The notes beneath the pieces are model-generated. The model had not been told where the DNA came from and did no database searches. It saw only the letters and a program-made list of their open reading frames with translations. From NCBI RefSeq assembly GCF_000226975.2, contig NZ_CP019285.1, positions 248,001 through 312,000 on the forward strand: a DNA stretch of 64,000 bases. Reading direction: 5' to 3'. Positions 1-7,855 of the stretch are shown piece after piece. This stretch comes from Halobiforma lacisalsi AJ5 (lineage in GTDB: Archaea > Halobacteriota > Halobacteria > Halobacteriales > Natrialbaceae). The position numbers were made by a program, and so were the translations under genes. Each line of letters opens with the position of its first letter. The first letter of the stretch is position 1.

Positions 1-781
1 ACGGCGTCCGTCGCCGAACGATGCGATCGCCGTCGCGGTCGAACAGTCCCTCGAGTGCCGCGTCACCGAGCAGGTCGACCGTCGACGCGTCCTCGACGAT
101 CGTCACCTCGAAGCGGCCGTCCTCGACGTCGGCCTGGGCGGTTCGCGCACCGGTGAACCGCCGGCAGTTCCCCACGAGCACGAACAGGGCTTCCCCCTCC
201 CACGTTCGCGACGGCTCGGCGCTGGGTCCGTCGGCTGTCTTCACCCGAAGCGGGAGCGAGTCGAACGAGCCGACGGCGTCGAGCGTCTCCTTGACGTAGG
301 CAAGGACGCCGAGTTCCGCCTTGTTCTCGGCGGACGTCTCGCTGCTGGCTTCGGCGGTGACGCCCCCGACACAGGAGTTGACGAACGCCCGCTCGTTCGC
401 GAAGCCCAGATCGATCTTCCGACGTCGTCCGTCCTCTACAACCCCGAAGGCGTGTTCGATCCCCTCGATGCCGACGTTCGACGCGAAGTTGTTCCCGGTG
501 CCCGCCGGAACGGCCGCGACCGTCGTCGTCTCGAGTTCGCCGGCCGACGCGACCCCGTTGACGACCTCGTTGATGGTGCCGTCGCCGCCGGCCGCGGCGA
601 CGAGAGAGGCCTCTTCGGCTGCCTCGCGGGCGAATCGTTTCGCGTCGCCGGCTTCCTCGGTTCGCCTGATCTCGAGCCCGTGGTCGGCCGCCAGATCGGT
701 GACCCGATCGACGTGGTCGCCGTTCCCGCTGATCGGGTTGAGCACGAGAACCCGGTCGTCCGTGTGACCGTCCGACTCCAT
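1..781 (-). CDS. Diacylglycerol kinase-family lipid kinase (YegS-like), C-terminus cut by window edge
   Basis: Reading the minus strand from the ATG at 781 gives MESDGHTDDRVLVLNPISGN, which continues in frame to the left edge without a stop. The N-terminal NPxSG motif and a GGDGTINEV motif near residue 66 are the ATP-binding signature of the DAGK catalytic domain (YegS/BmrU/sphingosine kinase family). These enzymes phosphorylate lipid hydroxyls at the cytoplasmic face of the membrane. About 260 residues are visible of a family usually near 300. It diverges from the PHP gene starting at 837, leaving about 55 bases for both promoters. The lipid substrate cannot be read from the sequence. Confidence 0.88.
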   Translation of the reverse strand, partial: MESDGHTDDRVLVLNPISGNGDHVDRVTDLAADHGLEIRRTEEAGDAKRFAREAAEEASLVAAAGGDGTINEVVNGVASAGELETTTVAAVPAGTGNNFASNVGIEGIEHAFGVVEDGRRRKIDLGFANERAFVNSCVGGVTAEASSETSAENKAELGVLAYVKETLDAVGSFDSLPLRVKTADGPSAEPSRTWEGEALFVLVGNCRRFTGARTAQADVEDGRFEVTIVEDASTVDLLGDAALEGLFDRDGDRIVRRRTP

Positions 782-836
782 ACCGTAGTACGTGCCGGGC
801 GTGGACAAAAGGGGTACCCCGGCGTATGCTCCGTAC

Positions 837-1559
837 ATGTACGCCGTCGATCTGCACGCACACACGCGCTTCTTTCACGGCCGTCGCCGGCTCGGGGACC
901 GATTCGACCCGTTCGGTGCTCGACTCCTCGCCGAGGCGACCAAGCGTCGCGGCCTCTCCGGGGTCGCGACGACGAACCACGACTACTACACGCCGCTCGA
1001 GCCGAACGTTGACGTCGCCGTCCTCCCCGGGATCGAGATCACGACCGATCGCGGACACGTCCTCGTCGTCGGTCCCGACCCGCCTGCGGAGACCGAACCC
1101 GGAGTGCTCACGCCGGGCGAGGCGGTCGACCTGGCCCACGAACGGGACTGTGCGGCCATCGTCGCCCACCCGTACCGGAACAGTACCGTTCGCGAACTCG
1201 AGGAGGTCCCCTTCGACGCGATCGAGGTCAACGGGAAACACCCCCGGTCACGGCCGCTCGTCGAGGAGCTGGCGGCCGAACGGGGGCTGCCGCTCGTCGG
1301 CGGGAGCGACGCACATTACCCGTTCGAGGTGGGCCGGGCGTACACGCTGGTCGATACCGATGCCGACCGGCTCACGCCGTCCGCGCTCGTCGACGCGATC
1401 CGTGACGGGCAGGTCAGCGCGCGCATCTCGCGCTCGGCGCTCGACCGCCTTCTACGTCGCGGGTACCGGGCGATCCACCGGCGGAAGGGGGTGCTCGAGG
1501 CGATGGAGGGGCCGACTCCGGGCGTCGGGACGCCGCCGGGAGAGGAAGCCGAGCAGTGA
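837..1559 (+). CDS. PHP domain metal-dependent hydrolase
   Basis: A 240-residue protein opening with the PHP motif DLHAHT at residues 5-10. Further metal-ligand motifs follow: a TTNHD element near residue 45, HPYR in mid-protein, and GSDAHYP near residue 160. The pattern matches the PHP phosphoesterase superfamily with its PHP-associated C-terminal region, which binds two or three divalent metals. An upstream in-frame ATG at 792 would add 15 residues. I chose 837 because the PHP motif begins almost immediately and the family starts here. The substrate is unknown; phosphoesterase activity is inferred from the family only. Confidence 0.88.
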   Translation: MYAVDLHAHTRFFHGRRRLGDRFDPFGARLLAEATKRRGLSGVATTNHDYYTPLEPNVDVAVLPGIEITTDRGHVLVVGPDPPAETEPGVLTPGEAVDLAHERDCAAIVAHPYRNSTVRELEEVPFDAIEVNGKHPRSRPLVEELAAERGLPLVGGSDAHYPFEVGRAYTLVDTDADRLTPSALVDAIRDGQVSARISRSALDRLLRRGYRAIHRRKGVLEAMEGPTPGVGTPPGEEAEQ

Positions 1560-1571
1560 CCCGGCTGCCTG

Positions 1572-1985
1572 CTACCCGAGTTGCTCCTCGAGGATCAGCC
1601 GCGTCTTCGTGCTGACGACCTCCTCCTGGTCGCGAGCCTTGGTGATGAGGTCGTTGACACCGCGAGTGTCCGCGGCGTCGACGACCAGGACGATATCCTG
1701 TTCGCCGGAGACCATCCAGACGAGGTCGACCTCCTCCCACTGGGCCATGCGTTCGGAGACGGCGTTCGTGTCGACGTCGACGGCCACGCTGATCTCGAGC
1801 ATCGCCTGGACGTTGCCGGTGCGAGTCGAGATGGTGAATCGTTCGATGACCCCATCGTCCATCATCCGTTCGACGCGGTTGCGGACGGTCCCCTCGCTGG
1901 TGCCGATCTCGTCTGCGATCTCTGTGTAGGGTGTGCGGGCGTCTCGCCGGAGAATGTCGAGGATCTGTCGGTCCAGATCGTCCAT
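1572..1985 (-). CDS. Lrp/AsnC family transcriptional regulator
   Basis: 137 residues with an N-terminal winged helix-turn-helix (LDRQILDILRRDARTPYTEI, then a recognition helix around TVRNRVERM) and a C-terminal RAM/AsnC sensor domain. This is the usual size and order for an archaeal Lrp. It is transcribed divergently from carA across about 100 bases holding a near-perfect inverted repeat, TTACGAA-T-TTCGTAA. That layout suggests autoregulation and control of carA by an amino-acid effector, probably linked to arginine/pyrimidine or nitrogen status. The effector is not identifiable. Confidence 0.93.
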   Translation of the reverse strand: MDDLDRQILDILRRDARTPYTEIADEIGTSEGTVRNRVERMMDDGVIERFTISTRTGNVQAMLEISVAVDVDTNAVSERMAQWEEVDLVWMVSGEQDIVLVVDAADTRGVNDLITKARDQEEVVSTKTRLILEEQLG

Positions 1986-2021
1986 GGAGATCCGTACGTA
2001 TGCGGACCGGATACTTACCGA

Positions 2022-2036
2022 TTACGAATTTCGTAA
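2022..2036. promoter_or_regulatory. Candidate Lrp operator, 15-bp inverted repeat
   Basis: TTACGAA-T-TTCGTAA forms two perfect 7-base arms around one central base, midway between the divergent lrp and carA genes. The same half-site TTCGTAA recurs at 2082-2088, overlapping the carA start codon. Repeated half-sites in a divergent Lrp promoter are typical of autoregulated archaeal Lrp genes. Binding is inferred. Confidence 0.55.
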
Positions 2037-2054
2037 CTGAGCTTCGAAGACAAC

Positions 2055-2065
2055 ACTTATTATGG
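2055..2065 (+). promoter_or_regulatory. TATA element for carA
   Basis: ACTTATTATGG lies centred about 27 bases before the carA ATG at 2088, the spacing expected for a leaderless haloarchaeal transcript. The half-site TTCGTAA at 2082-2088 would cover the transcription start. Confidence 0.5.
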
Positions 2066-2087
2066 TAGGTTCGATACGTAGTTCGTA

Positions 2088-3164
2088 ATGACGGAAGCCT
2101 ACGTTGCGCTGGAGGGTGGCCACGTAATCGAGGGACGTGGTCGCGCTCCGGGAACCGCTCGCGGCGAACTGGTCTTCACGACGGCGTATACGGGATACGA
2201 GGAGAGCCTGACCGACCCCTCCTACGAGGAGCAGGTGCTTACCTTCTCGTACCCGCTGATCGGCAACTACGGCGTCCGAGAAGAGCGGTTCGAGGACGAC
2301 CGCGTCCATCCGCGTGCGGTGCTCGCGAAGGAACTCACCGAGGACGTCGCCGACTGGCTCGCCGAGGAGGGCGTTCCGGCGGTCGACCACCTCGACACCC
2401 GCGACGTCGTCACCGACATCCGCGACGAGGGAGCGATGAAATGCGGTATCGCCGTCGGCGACGACGTCACCGAGGCCGACGCCCTCGAGCAACTCGAGCA
2501 GTGCAAGGGGATGAGCGAACACACCGACATCGGCTCGCAGGTCAGCGTCGACGAGCCGGTCGTCCGCGGCGAGGGCAACGACGGCGAGACCGTCGCCCTC
2601 GTTGACTGCGGCGCGAAGGGGTCGATCGTCGACTCGCTTCTGGCCCGCGACGCCGAGGTACACGTCCTCCCCTACGACGCGACCCCCGAAGACGTCGCGT
2701 CCGTCGATCCGGACGTCCTGTTTATCTCGAACGGGCCGGGCGACCCGGCCAACTACGGGGCGGCGATCGATCTCGTCCAGGAGTTCGTCGGCGAGACGCC
2801 CGTCGCCGGCATCTGTCTCGGCCAGCAGATCGTCGCCGAGGCCCTGGGCGGGACCACCGAGAAGATGGACTTCGGCCACCGCGGCGTCAACCAGCCCGTC
2901 CTCGACCTCGAGTCCGGCCAGGTCGTGATGACCACTCAGAACCACGGCTACACCGTCGACGAGCCGGGCGACCACCTCGAGGTCACCCAGATCAACGTCA
3001 ACGACGACACGCCGGAGGGACTGGACGGGATCGACCACGACATCATCACCCGCCAGTACCACCCCGAGGCCAACCCCGGCCCGGAGGACACCCTCGACTT
3101 CTTCGACGACGTGCTCGCGATGGCCGACGAGCGAGCGCAGCGGGCCGTTCCCGCCGACGATTGA
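2088..3164 (+). CDS. carA: Carbamoyl-phosphate synthase, small (glutaminase) subunit
   Basis: 358 residues with the CPSase small-chain N-terminal domain followed by a class I glutamine amidotransferase domain. The nucleophile is Cys243 in GICLGQQ, and the His325-Pro-Glu327 of YHPEAN completes the triad. The subunit releases ammonia from glutamine for the large subunit CarB, making carbamoyl phosphate for arginine and pyrimidines. Length is normal. No carB lies next to it in this window; the next gene is convergent. The leaderless start follows a TATA element at 2055-2065 and carries an Lrp half-site. Confidence 0.96.
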   Translation: MTEAYVALEGGHVIEGRGRAPGTARGELVFTTAYTGYEESLTDPSYEEQVLTFSYPLIGNYGVREERFEDDRVHPRAVLAKELTEDVADWLAEEGVPAVDHLDTRDVVTDIRDEGAMKCGIAVGDDVTEADALEQLEQCKGMSEHTDIGSQVSVDEPVVRGEGNDGETVALVDCGAKGSIVDSLLARDAEVHVLPYDATPEDVASVDPDVLFISNGPGDPANYGAAIDLVQEFVGETPVAGICLGQQIVAEALGGTTEKMDFGHRGVNQPVLDLESGQVVMTTQNHGYTVDEPGDHLEVTQINVNDDTPEGLDGIDHDIITRQYHPEANPGPEDTLDFFDDVLAMADERAQRAVPADD

Positions 3165-3196
3165 GACGCTCTTCCTCTCGTTTCCGCGGCCCGGCG

Positions 3197-4171
3197 CTAG
3201 CCGCCCGACGATCCGTCCTCGGCGAGCGCAGCCGCTCGCTCGAGGATCGCGTCGTCGTCGACCGCGTCGAGAACGATCTCGTCCTCGAGCGCCGCGGCGA
3301 GTCGACGCTGCCCGCGTTCGGCGCGTCGCGTGGCGACCGCTTCCTCGAGATAGGTGCCGTCGTACTCGTCGGCGTACGTCTCCGCGAGCCGGCGGACGGT
3401 CGCCGGATCGCGGTCCTCGGGCGCGCGCTCCTCGAAGACCTCGACCCACCGGTCGGGGTCGGCCCACTCCTCGCGGCGGTTCTGCATCCGACGACGCCAG
3501 TCGTATCGACCGGCGTACTTGCCCCAGAGCCCGGCCTCTTCCCGAAGTTCGCGGATCAGGGTGCGGGCGACTGTCGCGCCGTGTCCGGCCGCGACGATCG
3601 CCTGGTCGCCACAGCCGGCCAGCGGACCGGCGACGTAGAGGCCGTCGACGGGGGTAGTACCGTCGTCGTCGGGGTAGTCGCGGTCGAAGCGTTCGTCGTC
3701 GCCGTCCGCCTCCGTGACGAACATCGCCGTCTCGTCGTCGAGGCCGCGGACGTACTCGCCGTCGTACTTCGTCGCGGCGACGACGAACCGGGCCGTGACG
3801 GGCTCCCCATCCTGGAGTTCGAGTCGGAAGCCGGTGTCTTCGCCCCCCTCGAGTGCGACGACGGATTCGACGTGATCCTCTCGGAGCCGACAGCCTGCCC
3901 GCTCGGCGTGATCCTGTGCGAGTTCGAGGAACGTCTCGACGTCGATCCCGCAGGGGAACCCGAGATAGTTCTCGAGCGAGGCACAGCGGCGCAGCGACGA
4001 GGGACCCCGATCGAAGATCGTCGTCTCGAGTCCGTACCGGGCGGTAAAGACGCCCGCCGAGCAGCCGGCGGGGCCGCCGCCGACGATGGCGACGTCGACG
4101 TCGACGTCGGTTGCGGCGTCAGTCCCGGCAGCGCCGCCCTCGCGGAATTCACTCCAGTCGCTCTCGCCCAT
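3197..4171 (-). CDS. FAD-dependent oxidoreductase, thioredoxin-reductase-like, without NADPH domain
   Basis: 324 residues. A Rossmann FAD motif VAIVGGGPAGCSAG lies near residues 28-41, followed by the NYLGFP element typical of thioredoxin-reductase folds, and a C-terminal DGLYVAGPLAGCGDQ motif that closes the FAD site. The middle NADPH-binding subdomain and its CxxC pair appear to be missing, because the chain passes straight from the VVAATKYDGEYV region to the closing FAD motif. A long charged tail follows. Its start lies one base after the stop of the upstream siderophore-type binding protein, so the two are co-transcribed. A role in releasing or reducing iron from the imported chelate is plausible but inferred. 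Confidence 0.8.
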   Translation of the reverse strand: MGESDWSEFREGGAAGTDAATDVDVDVAIVGGGPAGCSAGVFTARYGLETTIFDRGPSSLRRCASLENYLGFPCGIDVETFLELAQDHAERAGCRLREDHVESVVALEGGEDTGFRLELQDGEPVTARFVVAATKYDGEYVRGLDDETAMFVTEADGDDERFDRDYPDDDGTTPVDGLYVAGPLAGCGDQAIVAAGHGATVARTLIRELREEAGLWGKYAGRYDWRRRMQNRREEWADPDRWVEVFEERAPEDRDPATVRRLAETYADEYDGTYLEEAVATRRAERGQRRLAAALEDEIVLDAVDDDAILERAAALAEDGSSGG

Positions 4172-4172
4172 C

Positions 4173-5369
4173 CTAGTCCTCCCCGCGGACGATCGCTGCG
4201 ACCCGTTCCCGGTCGAACAGTCGTTCCTCCTCGGGGATCGTCGGATACGGCTCGCCAGGTTCGTAGCCCGGCCACTCCCCGAACCGGTCCGGATAGAGCT
4301 GTTTGGCCGTCATCTCGGTCTGGAAGAGGTTCATGATCGGCCCCTGGTAGCGCATCCCCCCGGCGACGACTCGATCGTTTCGCACCGCCTCGAGGTCACT
4401 CCCGACGGGATGATCGGCGAGCCGCTCGCGGACGTCCTCGATCGAGTACCGGGAGGTGATCCCCCAGAGGTGAAGCACGACGTCCGGGTCGGCCTCGAGC
4501 ATCGTCTCGTAGTCGACCGTCCCCCAGTCGCCCGACCAGTCGTAGTCCGCGAGCGCGTCGCGGGCGGCGAGGGGTCGGGTATCGGCCTGCCAGTAGCCGG
4601 GCGCGTTGAGGTGATAGGTGAAGAACTGGCCGTCGCCGAGGGTGACCCGCGCCGCCGTCGGGCGCTCGCTTTTCGGCGGCAGGTCCGACCCGATTCGGTC
4701 CCGGAGGTCGGCGTGGACCGTCTCGAGCGCCTCGAACCGCTCGCGTTCGCGGAACACCGCCGCGACCCCCTCGAAGATCTCCCAGAGGGTGTAATACTCG
4801 TACCCGTCGGCGTAGGCCGGTGCGGGCTCGCTGTGGACGCCGCTGTGGAAGTTGCCGAGCCAGGGCCCCAGCGTCGACGCGATCTCGTCGACGTCGTCCG
4901 TGGTCCAGTCGTCGTTGTGTTTGACCGGGTACGACGGATCGAGGAAGTGGATGTCGCTGTCGAGGTCGTAGAGCAACTCCCTGGTGAGTCCGCCCTCGAG
5001 CGGGTCGGGAAGCCCCTCCCAGTCGAACGAGACGCCTTCGAGATGGTGGTAGTACTTGTCCATCGTCGTGCCGGCCATTTCCGTCGAGAACAGCGCGTTC
5101 ACTGCATCGCCGTGGCCAAGCGCGACGGCCATGTCGGCGTACTGCGGGAAAGCGACGAAGGCGTCTTCCGGGACGGAATCGAACTCCACGTCGCCGACCG
5201 GAGCGAGCGTCGCCCCGTGGGACCCGTCGCTCCCCGTCTCCCCGTTCGCTTCGTCGTCAGTTCCGTCGGACGAACCCTCGAGACAGCCTGCCAGGGCCGC
5301 GCTCCCGACCGTTACCCCCGCGGTGACGAACCGCCGTCGACTCGAATCGATCGCTCGATGTACTGCCAT
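4173..5369 (-). CDS. Tat-exported lipoprotein, iron-siderophore ABC transporter substrate-binding protein
   Basis: 398 residues. The N-terminus has a twin-arginine signal (SSRRRFVTAG) and a lipobox ending LAGC at Cys29, so it is probably exported folded and lipid-anchored outside the cell. After an acidic linker the chain has the FepB/BtuF-like fold (periplasmic binding protein type III), including a VDYETMLEADPDVVLHLWG element. The promoter carries two DtxR-type iron boxes (5375-5388 and 5409-5422), supporting induction under iron limitation. No permease or ATPase gene is adjacent, so the transporter partners must lie elsewhere. It is followed after one base by the FAD oxidoreductase. Confidence 0.87.
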   Translation of the reverse strand: MAVHRAIDSSRRRFVTAGVTVGSAALAGCLEGSSDGTDDEANGETGSDGSHGATLAPVGDVEFDSVPEDAFVAFPQYADMAVALGHGDAVNALFSTEMAGTTMDKYYHHLEGVSFDWEGLPDPLEGGLTRELLYDLDSDIHFLDPSYPVKHNDDWTTDDVDEIASTLGPWLGNFHSGVHSEPAPAYADGYEYYTLWEIFEGVAAVFRERERFEALETVHADLRDRIGSDLPPKSERPTAARVTLGDGQFFTYHLNAPGYWQADTRPLAARDALADYDWSGDWGTVDYETMLEADPDVVLHLWGITSRYSIEDVRERLADHPVGSDLEAVRNDRVVAGGMRYQGPIMNLFQTEMTAKQLYPDRFGEWPGYEPGEPYPTIPEEERLFDRERVAAIVRGED

Positions 5370-5374
5370 ACGAT

Positions 5375-5388
5375 TTAGGCCCGCCTAA
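5375..5388. promoter_or_regulatory. DtxR/Idr-type iron-responsive operator, box 1
   Basis: TTAGGC-CC-GCCTAA is a perfect 6+6 inverted repeat only a few bases upstream of the substrate-binding-protein start. It matches the TTAGG...CCTAA pattern known for DtxR-family (IdeR/SirR/Idr) metalloregulators, including those of Halobacterium. On the minus strand it lies between a TATA-like TTTTTAAATTATT and the start codon, a position where a bound repressor would block initiation. Confidence 0.72.
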
Positions 5389-5408
5389 TAATTTAAAAAC
5401 CGATCGAT

Positions 5409-5422
5409 TTAGGCCGGCCGAA
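5409..5422. promoter_or_regulatory. DtxR/Idr-type iron-responsive operator, box 2
   Basis: TTAGGC-CG-GCCGAA copies the first box with one changed base in the right arm (CCTAA to CCGAA). Its start is 34 bases from that of box 1, on the far side of the AT-rich TATA-like stretch. The two boxes therefore bracket the basal promoter of the iron operon. Confidence 0.6.
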
Positions 5423-5521
5423 AATATCGGGGGAGGAGGCGGTCGTCCCTTCTCCGCCACTCCCCTCCGCTCGAGAGGACACGACTACGGGAACGTACCC
5501 GTACGGGCGCCAACACCTGGA

Positions 5522-6328
5522 CTAACGCTCCGAGAACGCGTACTCGACGGTGACGCTGGCGGTCACGGTGACCGGATCGGCGTCGATATCCGTTCGCGGC
5601 GCGCCGCCCGCATCGTCGGCGGCCGACTCGTAGCCGGTGGCGTAACTGGTCGTCCTGACGCGAACGTCGTCGGTCGCAACGGACATCGTCCCCTCGAGTT
5701 CGACGCCCCGGTTGTCGGCGACGTGGGCGGCCTCCTCGTCGGCGTTGGCAAGCGCCTCGTCGAGCGCGTCCTTCCGGAGTTCGGCGCGGGTGTCGTCCCC
5801 CAGCGTGAAGTTCACGCGGCCGATGTCGTCGGCTCCGCCCTCGGCGACGGCGTCGATGACGTCGCCGACCCGATCGACGTCGTCGATCGTCACCTCGAAG
5901 GAGTGGACGCCGCGGATCTCCGTCGTGTCGTCCTCCCGTCTGCGCACCGGCGAAATCCGGTACCGGCGCTCCTCGACGTTGTCGTCGGGGATGCCGAGTT
6001 CGTCGAACGTCGCCCGCAGTTCGTCGGCCCCCGACGCCAGTTCCGCGGCGACGGCCTCCGCGGACTCGCCGCGCGCCTCGACGCCGACGTCGACGGTTGC
6101 CTCGTCGGGATCGGCCTCGACTTCGCCGGTCGCGCCGACTGTGATCGTCCGGTCGTCTTCCGCCGTGCCGTTGGATTCGCCGGTACTCGCGTTCGTCGTC
6201 GACCCGAGAGCGTCGCCGAGGCAACCGGCCATCGACGCCGCTGCGCCGACGCCGGCAGCCGCGAGGAAGCGGCGTCGGTTCGGTTCCGTGCCCGAGTCCG
6301 AGTTCTGGGTCGAATTCGTCTCCGTCAT
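5522..6328 (-). CDS. SIMPL domain (DUF541) lipoprotein with Tat signal
   Basis: 268 residues from the ATG at 6328; an upstream ATG at 6352 would add eight residues before the signal and is less likely. NRRRFLAAAG is a twin-arginine motif and ASMAGC (Cys36) a lipobox. After a Ser/Thr/Asp-rich linker, the region from about residue 55 to the end reads as a SIMPL/DUF541 domain (ITVGATGEVEADPDEATVDV, then repeated beta-alpha units, ending TVTASVTVEYAF). The biochemical role of SIMPL proteins outside the cell is poorly defined. It stands alone, not in an obvious operon. Confidence 0.85.
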   Translation of the reverse strand: MTETNSTQNSDSGTEPNRRRFLAAAGVGAAASMAGCLGDALGSTTNASTGESNGTAEDDRTITVGATGEVEADPDEATVDVGVEARGESAEAVAAELASGADELRATFDELGIPDDNVEERRYRISPVRRREDDTTEIRGVHSFEVTIDDVDRVGDVIDAVAEGGADDIGRVNFTLGDDTRAELRKDALDEALANADEEAAHVADNRGVELEGTMSVATDDVRVRTTSYATGYESAADDAGGAPRTDIDADPVTVTASVTVEYAFSER

Positions 6329-6429
6329 CGTATCTAGACCGTCACACCCCACCTAAAAACCCACTCGGCTAGCTGAAACGGCTCTTTTACCTCGTGATGC
6401 AGCATCGACCGTCGAACTGGACGGGCGGT

Positions 6430-7287
6430 TCACCCCTCGTTGACGACCTCGAACGCGTAGTCCGGACGGTTGGTCACCAGCACGTCGTGGTCGATCTCGA
6501 GAACGTCCCGGATCGTCGCCTTCGTGTCGACGAGTTTCCAGACGCCCGCGGTGAGTCCGGCCTCTCTGGCCGCCGAGACGTAGTTCGATACGCCGTGGGG
6601 CGCGTAGTGAGTGAACGCCGCGTCCGCGCCGCAGGAGGCGGCAGCGTCCGCGAGCCAGGGGCCCGGCACCGAGCCGATCAGGCCGATCGGAACGCCCGCC
6701 TCCCGGGCCGTCTCGAGGGCTTCCTCGTCGAAGGCGATGATCGTCAGGCGGTCGAGTAGGCCGTAGGCAGCGACCTTCTCGAGGATCGCGTCGGTGTACC
6801 CCGTCTCCTTGGGTTCGAGGTAGAGGGCGACGTCGTCGTTCGCGTCCGCGATCGTCTCGAGCGCGTGGGGGAGCCTGATCAGCGGCTCGCCGTCGATCGT
6901 CGCGCCGCGGATCTCGTCCCAGTCGGTGTTGCGGACCCATCCCTGGCCGGTCGAGTCCCAGTCGAGGACGGGATCGTGAAACAGGAGCAGTTCACCGTCG
7001 GCGGTCCGTCGGACGTCCAGTTCGATCCCGTCGACGCCGACCTCGAGCGCCCGGCGGATCGCGGCCGCCGTGTTGGGCGGCGCGAGTCCCTCCGCGCCGC
7101 GGTGGCCGACGATCGCCGGGCGATCGGTCGCGACCGATCCGCCGGTAATCAGCGGCGACAGCCCCCACGCCGTGAGGGCGGAGAGGCTCACTCCCGTGCC
7201 CGCCAGGAGTTGCCGTCTGGAGAGCGAACGGGATGAGAGGGAGGGGGAAGGAGTGGGGGAGGAAGAACTCGAGGATGGGCGACTCAT
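6430..7287 (-). CDS. Glycerophosphodiester phosphodiesterase, Tat-exported
   Basis: 285 residues. A Ser/Pro-rich N-terminus leads into SLSRRQLLAGTG, a twin-arginine signal with a following hydrophobic stretch. The GDPD domain starts at about residue 57 with GHRGAEGLAPPNT (catalytic His62). The metal/catalytic residues Glu89, Asp91 and His104 lie in GIELDVRRTADGELLLFHDP. Family members hydrolyse glycerophosphodiesters to glycerol 3-phosphate and an alcohol; here that would occur outside the membrane. A TATA-like GATATACG lies about 26 bases upstream of the start. It diverges from the small membrane protein at 7406. Confidence 0.9.
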   Translation of the reverse strand: MSRPSSSSSSPTPSPSLSSRSLSRRQLLAGTGVSLSALTAWGLSPLITGGSVATDRPAIVGHRGAEGLAPPNTAAAIRRALEVGVDGIELDVRRTADGELLLFHDPVLDWDSTGQGWVRNTDWDEIRGATIDGEPLIRLPHALETIADANDDVALYLEPKETGYTDAILEKVAAYGLLDRLTIIAFDEEALETAREAGVPIGLIGSVPGPWLADAAASCGADAAFTHYAPHGVSNYVSAAREAGLTAGVWKLVDTKATIRDVLEIDHDVLVTNRPDYAFEVVNEG

Positions 7288-7405
7288 ACGCGTTTGCTAC
7301 CGTCCGTGCGTATATCAACTTTCTTCCGGTATCCGACTGGAGGGAACCACTGTCCTCGGGGACGCGAGTCGGAACCGATTTATCGTCAAATATCCAAACA
7401 GATGT

Positions 7406-7774
7406 ATGGAACGACTCGAGCCAATCGCCGAACGAATTCGATCCCGGCCCGTCCTCGCCGTCTTCGGCGTCCTCGCGGCTCTCCCGACGGTGCTCGTGGT
7501 CGTTTCCTTCCGACAGCCGGTCGCGCTCCCGAACGGAGTCCTCCCTGCGTTCGAGTTCCTGTTCCGGCTGCTCGTCTACGCGCCGGTCGTGTTCCTCAGG
7601 ACCGTGTTGCTCGAACCGATCGGACTCGGCATCCTCTTTGCCGTTCCCGGGCTCGAGCAGGCCGCCGTCGTGGCGACGCTGCTGGGGTTCTACTACGTCG
7701 TCAGTCACCTGCTCGTCCGCCTCGGACGGGTGCTGATGGAGCAATTGTCGGAACCCGGACTCGAAGGCCGATAG
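7406..7774 (+). CDS. Small hydrophobic membrane protein of unknown function
   Basis: 122 residues starting MERLEPIAERIRSRPVLAVF. Three hydrophobic stretches are visible (about residues 16-38, 48-66 and 70-104, the last perhaps two helices), so it is probably an integral membrane protein. The frame is open upstream to 7070, but a TATA-like GATTTATCG lies about 27 bases before the ATG at 7406 and hydrophobic content starts there, so I chose 7406. I recognise no enzyme motif. Confidence 0.68.
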   Translation: MERLEPIAERIRSRPVLAVFGVLAALPTVLVVVSFRQPVALPNGVLPAFEFLFRLLVYAPVVFLRTVLLEPIGLGILFAVPGLEQAAVVATLLGFYYVVSHLLVRLGRVLMEQLSEPGLEGR

Positions 7775-7855
7775 GCGGCCGCGGATCCGTGTCGATCGTC
7801 ACGTCCCCCTGTCCCGAACGAGGACGCGGGCGAACGATCGGCGGAACGGTAGCAA

